From Clavulina sp. PMI_390 (taxonomy: Eukaryota; Basidiomycota; Agaricomycetes; Cantharellales; Hydnaceae): a stretch of DNA of 64,000 bases. Position 1 is the stretch's first letter. The number at the start of each line of letters is the position of its first letter. Below the pieces are notes generated by a model. The model made no database searches. It was not told the origin of the DNA and saw nothing but the letters and a program-made list of their open reading frames with translations. The position numbers and the translations under genes are program-made. The stretch is from assembly GCA_015039315.1 (NCBI GenBank), contig WIDE01000020.1, positions 109,936 to 173,935 of the forward strand, in the 5' to 3' direction. Positions 58,506 through 64,000 of this stretch are shown here, one piece after another.

Positions 58506-60500
58506 TCAGGCGTCGTCGTCGTCCTCGAGCTCATCAGTCTCCTCATCCTTTGGCTTCGCGGCTGCGGCAGCCTTACCCTTCTTTGACGAAGGCTTCGAGG
58601 ACGAGGCCGGCTTCGCGGACGAAGCTGGTTTCGCGTCGGATTTTGGCTTGGCGGGAGCGCGCTGCATGCATGGATGATGATTGGCGTCCAGGGCACGTTG
58701 AAAATAATGGTGAGAGGATGCGAAGAACGTCCATGTCAGATATTGAGGATAGATGTAAGGCTGGGTAGTTTCTACACACCTTCCTCTTAGTTCCAGCAGT
58801 CGCCTCGGTGTCCACATCGCCGTCCTCCGCCTCGGCGTCAGCATCAGCCTTAGCCTTCTTGGACGTCGACGCCTTGGGCTTGGGAGCGGCTTTCTTGCTG
58901 GCTGGCTTACTCGCGGGCTTCTTCGGGGCCTCCTCCTCGTCAGCCTCATCCTCATCCTCAGGAAGCTCAATGTCCTCTAGGTCAGAAGCATTAGCTGCTG
59001 CCTATATGACAAAAAACGATAGCATTGGTGTCAGGAACTGATCCCTGCGTGACTTGACAGCTGTGAAGATAACGTACCTTGGCCTTGGCTTTGGCGGACT
59101 TCTTGGGTGCAGCAGCAGCTTTAGCCTTCTTCTTAGGCGGTTCTTCATCAGCTGCCTCGTCGTCCCCATCGGCGTCCTTGGCTTTAGACTTTGCCGCAGG
59201 CTACACGTCAAGTTAAGACGAGAAGTTCGATGGAATAGTGAGACCGTATACATACCTTGCGCTTGGCAGGGGCCTTCTTCGCCTTTGGCTTCTCCTCTTC
59301 AGCCTCTTCATCAGCACTGTCGCCCTCGTCATCAGTCTTTGCAGCCTTATGATACAAGTGAGCTAAAGTCGGACAGCAAGTGGGTGGGGAAAATGGTCAC
59401 CTTGCGCTTAGCCGGAGCCTTCTTGGGCTTAGCCTTGGGTTTTTCGCCATCCTCCATTTCCTCGTCGCCATCTGCGTCCTTCTTGGCCGTCTTGCGTGGA
59501 GCGCGAGGCTTTTTGGCAGGCTTCTCGGCCTCAGCAGCATCGTCTTCTCCATCTGTAGCATCCTTTGCCGCCTGGTATGGCAAGAGTCGCAATCGGTGTA
59601 ACACTCAACACCAGAGAGCGCGGATAAAAATCACAGAGGGATGCTCACCTTGCCTTTCTTTGCCTTACCCTTGCCCTTCGCCTTCCCATCCTCACCTTCA
59701 GGTTTGCGGGCGGTAGGAGGGATATCCTCATCCGCAACGTGGCCCTCCTCCCAAGCCTTATCTATCTTGGCCTGGTTTTCTTCGCCAATGTCATCATACC
59801 CATCCAAGTCAGCCGCCTCGGAGATCATCTCCTTGACGTTGCTGAGCACTTTGTCAGTGACACAACCCTGAGTGATAAATAGCGCGCTTGGTCAGAACTT
59901 CGGTGGATCCCTTCGAGGCGATGCCCGATGAAAGAAATATCATACCCAGTGGCGCCAAGCCCTGCGAGCAAGAGCGGTCAGGGACGCGGGAAGTGATAGA
60001 GTCAAGGTGAATATAGGAAATCCATATATCGTCAGAAGAAAGGCCCAACATGCGGATGAACCTCTACACGAAAGCTCACCAGCTGGTCTTGCCTTGGTAA
60101 TCCACCTGGGTACCAAAACGAAGCTCCCCCTTCTCAAGTTTCGTTCCTATAGATAGGGATGAGCAAAAGACGCGTGACCGAGGAAAAAGTACAATTTATA
60201 TGTGAGCGGTCCACGCGAGGCATTTGTGGAGTGACACACGCGCGATACATACCTTTGCATGGCATAGGACCTATGAAAGAAATGAAATAAAGAGCAACGA
60301 GAATTTAGGCATAGCGCCGTATTGTAAACACAATAAGGGTAAAAATATTCGAGTCAACAATTGATGTCCGTGCTGAATGCGCGAAAACACGCTGCGGCGA
60401 AGTGCGAACCTTTGCATCCCGCGAGAGGTCCCTTTTTCACGATTTCGAGGCGATAACCGCCACGGCGCTGCCTGGTTCCTCCTTCTTCAACGTCACTCAT
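58506..60500 (-). CDS. zf-PARP zinc-finger nuclear protein with lysine/alanine-rich tail
   Basis: Predicted 390-aa protein from ten exons: 60500-60410, 60270-60253, 60146-60080, 59961-59946, 59867-59649, 59571-59401, 59345-59256, 59200-59078, 59001-58780 and 58661-58506. The N-terminal about 90 residues form a PARP-type zinc finger: YRLEIVKKGPLAGCKG, PMPCKGTKLEKGELRFGTQV, then WRHWGCVTDKVL, with ligands C-x5-C and H-x2-C as in fungal members. PARP-type fingers bind DNA breaks. No PARP catalytic, BRCT or ligase domain follows. The rest is low-complexity, alternating acidic blocks with KKP/KRK/AAK stretches, like histone H1 tails. Several tail exons are phase 0 at both ends and finish with near-identical KAPAKRK or GTKRK ends, indicating exon duplication. 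Presumed role is chromatin or DNA-damage binding. It diverges from the TMEM170-like gene by 284 bp. Confidence 0.85.
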
Positions 60501-60784
60501 GACTTTTGGTTACGTAGAAGTGGTGATAGGATAACGAAGTTGGACGGAGTTTACGTCTGTTGCGCACCAACTTGATCGGTTTGGTTCGAGGCGGCCTTAC
60601 GGGAGCAGCCAACTCTGGTCTCTGCCCACCGTTTTCTCTCCTAGAAATCGAGAGTTGGCGATTAGACTGGGTCTCTCATAGGGAGCTAGAGAGGAGACCT
60701 GCACCTTCCGCTCCTCAGATGCCAGGTTGTTTATAGAAAGCAGTCCAAGGTAGCAGACACGACTTGCAATTGAACTCCAAGGGG

Positions 60785-61493
60785 ATGGGGTCAGGACTGT
60801 CACGCCAAGATCAGACCCTTACTCCGCCAGCAGACTACCGAACACCCCCTTTCCCCTCTTTGTATAACCCTAAACGGGATTTCAATGCGAAGACCCCACT
60901 TCTGTACCTGTTCTGGTCTCATGGTTCGTGCCATCATCTTCTCCACTTTGATGTATCCTAGCCTAACACATGACTTGGGACTCTTCATAGACGTCTTCCG
61001 ATTCACCCTATACTGGATGCTGATATTCTATGCGGCAACCTATGGAGTTTGTGGTATTTGGGCCGGCCTCGTCGCTGGATTCGCCTCTCGACGGAAGGAA
61101 AAACGCTTGCTCACTGCGGTGATTGCTGCAATGCCGTTCTTCTTCTTTGGCACTTTATCTGCACTCGTTGGTGCCGCTGTCACTGGTGAGCCCGTTAGCT
61201 CTCTTAGATAGTTGCGTGTCTAACAGGTCGCCCTCAACCCCTAGGCTATGTCCTCGCTGCTCTTTACTCTGTGGGCTCCTTCACAATGTCAACGTATGCG
61301 CTAATTTTTATCTTTAGCTTCAAATACTAAACCTTCTTCGCTAGGTGGATCCCTTTCCTTTGGGCTGTAGTACAAACATGCATTGCGATCATGGGGTGCG
61401 TCACAAGTGTCTCACTCATCCTCTCTCATTTGCCTCGCACTTAACAGCCTATTCCTACCTAGCTCTTATTCCACTGTTTTGACATTTATGTGA
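60785..61493 (+). CDS. Small multi-pass membrane protein, TMEM170-like
   Basis: Predicted 159-aa protein from five exons: 60785-60923, 60991-61185, 61245-61293, 61345-61395 and 61448-61493. The first about 45 residues are hydrophilic (LYNPKRDFNAKTPLLYLFWS). At least three hydrophobic segments follow: TLYWMLIFYAATYGVCGIWA, LTAVIAAMPFFFFGTLSALV, and YVLAALYSVGSFTMSTWIPF continuing into the last helix near LWAVVQTCIAIMG. Length, topology and the LYW...GAAVTGYVLAALYS pattern resemble TMEM170 proteins, which act at the ER/nuclear envelope in animals. The match is by pattern memory only and the fungal function is unknown. The short final exon ends SSYSTVLTFM. The start is the first ATG that gives an open first exon with a usable donor. 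Confidence 0.6.
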
Positions 61494-61927
61494 TGATGCT
61501 GAGCCCTCAGCTTTTCACCCTTTCAAGTATCGTTATGACACTCCACGCCATCCTGTTTCACTCCCAATGCACAAGTACAACTTGAATAATCGGATCACTC
61601 GTTCATTCACAATCCCTCGTGCCATCTTGTAGCCCTCTTTCTGCATGCTGTTACCGTCTAAATATCCCTCCACCGCCTATATTGGTTCAGGAACTCTTAT
61701 CAGCTGACTAAGCCTCTCCCAAGCCTCCGCTTCCTTCTCGTGTGCCGTCAACATTATTCACGATTATCATCTCCGTAATAAGAAGGAACCTTCTACGCGA
61801 TCCATTGTTCTTATCTTGCCAGCTGTAGAATATCATATATATGGCAAGCTCTGCGATTTTGCTAAGAACTTCCGAAGGCCCCCTTCCTGGTGTTCTGTCG
61901 ATTTGCTAGTGTTCGTCCGCCAAAACC
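61494..61927. other. Intergenic/promoter region before oxidase copy 3
   Basis: 434 bp, T/C-rich. A TATATATGGC-type element near 61837-61844 lies about 85 nt before the ATG of the next gene and could be its TATA box. No gene recognised. Confidence 0.45.
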
Positions 61928-64000
61928 ATGGGTTTTATACATGTGAGTGGATACTATTCGGACTCGAGCCGCCCGACCCACGAAATTAGAGGGAGCCGGG
62001 GGCGCCGTCAAAGTCGTTGCTTACTATACCATCCTGTCCAGGTCGTGGCGTGCGCCGTTACGTTCGGGAACGGCATCCTCTCAGCCGCAGCCTCTGCTTT
62101 GCGCGCCCCGAATAATCTGCCTGGGGCTTCCAGCTTCCCGTCCGTCGCACGTTCCACTGCCGCCACGAAACACTACGATGTGCTTATCCTCGGCGGAGGG
62201 ATGACTGGCGTCATGGCTGCCCGCACCCTCCATGAAGCAGGAGTTGAGAATTACCTTCTCGTCGAGGCTCGTGACGAGCTAGGCGGTCGCTTAAAGAGTA
62301 CTACGATCAATAATACGTACTGGACAACGAGCGGCGCTCAGTTCCCTGGGTCGCAAAATGGGACGTTGACGCTTGAATTGGGAGCTAATTGGGTCGAAGG
62401 ACTTCAGTCAAGTGAGTGTTTTCATTTTGTCCGCCTCGAGCTCTACGGACTACCCGCTTCCGTTCCGGCTCACACGTCCACCTTAGACTTGGGCAAGAAC
62501 CTGACAAATCCGATCTGGTTGCTTGCTCAGAAACATAATCTTACGACGGCTACGAATGACTGGGAGGACTTAACATTTTACGACCAGAACGGCCTGAACA
62601 ATGACACCTTCCCCACTGTGTATGGGCCTTCGGACCTTCTTTTCGTGTTTGGGCTATTGACTGATTCGATATGCCACTTATAGATATGACGAGGGTGGTG
62701 ACATCTACTGGGATACAATCGTTAACGCAGGTGAGAGATCATGCTATACAAATGCTCCGTTTAGACTCACCATTTCCCGGCGTAGGTGAACGCATTTTAC
62801 AGAAGCGCACGGACGCCACTGGCCGAACAGGCTATATCTTGTCTGGAGCTTCGACACCCTACACACAATACGACAAGGCTGTCGAGTACTACAACTATGA
62901 TTGGGAGTATGCTCAAACACCCGATCAATCCAGCTGGATCGCTACCGCGGGGAATTATAACGGTACATTTGATGATTATGTGGGTTTCGGAGAGGATGAC
63001 CAGATGGTAGTGGACCAACGAGGTGCGTAAGCTCTTCCGCCATTCCCATCACGATACTCATTCAGGAGCATCTATTCCAGGGTACAAGCACATCGTTCAC
63101 GCAGAAGCAGCTACATTCCTGAAAACTAGCCAGACGCTCCTCAACGCAACAGTTGCTAATATTTCCTATTCGTCGACTGGGGTGACGGTCTATCTTGCAG
63201 ACGGGACCAAGCTCACGGCAGATCACGCACTAGTCACCTTCTCCGTCGGAGTGCTCCAGAATACGGACGTGGTATTCCAGCCCTCGTTGCCCGCGTGGAA
63301 ATGGGAGGCGATCGCGTCTATGAAGATGGCGACGTACACCAAGATCTTTTTAGTCTTCCCAGAGGTGTTCTGGAGCCCCTCTGAAGTAAGAGACCGGATT
63401 TTTTCGCTTACAATTTAGCATGAATTGACCAGGAACTTTTTTCTCTCCGTAGATGGGACTATACGCAGACCCACACAAGCGTGGCTACTACCCTGTTTGG
63501 CAGAATATGGACCATCAAAAGTTCTTCCCCGGAAGCCATATGTGCGCGCAATTGCTTATCAAAGTAGACTCTCCTTTCATTGATCTTAACCCTTATCTTA
63601 TTCAGATACTTTGTCACCGTAACAGGTGATGAGGCAGAGCGTATCGACACCATGTCGGATGCGGAGGTGCAAGCTGAGATCATGCCTGTTCTCGCGAGCA
63701 TGTACCCTAATACCGCCATACCCACTCCATCCTTGCTCGTCCGTGGCCGCTGGTTCTCCGACCCGCTTGCGCGCGGCTCCTACTCAAACTGGCCCCCATC
63801 GTTTTACCTGGAGCACATGTACAACTTGCGCGCCTCAGTCAAGGATCGCTTACATTTCGCAGGAGAGGCCACGTCGTTGAGCTACTATGGGTATGTCCAT
63901 GCTGCTTATTTCGAGGGCGTTGAGCGGGGTGGGCAGATTGCAGAATGTGTCAAGAGTGGGAAGTGTGGGTCATTCCCAGAGGGAGGCGACTTCTTTGACG
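61928..64000 (+). CDS. Polyamine oxidase-like flavin amine oxidase, copy 3 (3' end outside window)
   Basis: Third member of the local oxidase family, open at the window end just after PEGGDFFD, so only a few residues are missing. Exons: 61928-61942, 62042-62411, 62487-62619, 62684-62730, 62786-63022, 63081-63385, 63453-63541 and 63606 onward. Skipping the first intron gives MGFIHVVACAVTFGNGILS, a plausible signal peptide. The FAD motif is YDVLILGGGMTGVMAARTLH, followed by LVEARDELGGRLKS, LTLELGANWVEG, LVTFSVGVLQNTDV and MKMATYTKIFLVF. The C-terminus is LHFAGEATSLSYYGYVHAAY. An extra block of about 13 residues (around NTYWTTSGAQFPGSQNG) is present near residue 105 relative to copies 1 and 2. 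It keeps some intron sites of the tandem pair (including the 305-nt central exon) but lacks four and has one of its own, so it is an older relative. Confidence 0.88.

Overview
The window is nuclear DNA from a filamentous basidiomycete, most likely an agaricomycete. Almost every gene is cut by many short GT-AG introns (about 50-100 nt), intergenic gaps are short, and the families are typical of mushroom-type fungi: a NACHT/TPR STAND protein, Zn2Cys6 regulators, an SRA-domain protein, an F-box-type protein and a zf-PARP/lysine-rich nuclear protein. A Rhizoctonia/Ceratobasidium-like source would fit, but that is inference. Exon joins were deduced by eye from splice signals, reading phase and family resemblance, so single boundaries can be wrong even where the gene call is firm. 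In all, 20 genes are described, two of them cut by the window edges.

Layout. At 0-16 kb: the 3' end of an unknown gene; a DHA1-type MFS drug/polyamine transporter (+); an SRA/YDG modified-DNA reader (-) diverging from a protein-histidine methyltransferase (+); a 1,448-aa NACHT STAND protein (-) diverging from a DUF4336 metallo-beta-lactamase-like gene (+). From 15.7 to 20.0 kb lies the longest stretch with no recognisable gene. At 20-27 kb are two tandem paralogous Zn2Cys6 transcription factors (-). At 28-34 kb a Rad51 paralogue (XRCC3/Rad57-like, -) diverges from an intracellular GH5 hydrolase (+). At 34-42 kb are two tandem polyamine-oxidase-like flavoenzymes (+) and a convergent, more distant flavin amine oxidase (-). 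At 42.6-45.5 kb an F-box-type protein (-) diverges from a flavin-reductase-like protein (+). At 45.7-56.4 kb DNA polymerase alpha catalytic subunit (-) and cohesin regulator PDS5 (+) share a 283-bp promoter with three MluI cell-cycle boxes. At 56.6-64 kb: sphingolipid delta-4 desaturase (+), a zf-PARP protein (-) diverging from a small TMEM170-like membrane protein (+), and a third polyamine-oxidase-like gene (+) running off the end.

How the genes fit together. There is no single operon-like pathway. Two local themes stand out. One is a genome-maintenance set: POL1, PDS5, the Rad51 paralogue, the zf-PARP protein and the SRA protein. The other is an expanded flavin amine oxidase group with four members in about 30 kb. 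Six gene pairs are head-to-head, five of them with only 256-377 bp between start codons, so shared bidirectional promoters are likely. Notable structural points are a probable 2-nt micro-exon plus a GC-AG intron in the GH5 gene, 11- and 18-nt micro-exons in the DUF4336 gene, a Zn2Cys6 motif split by the same two introns in both paralogous regulators, and ten exons of exactly matching length in the two tandem oxidases.
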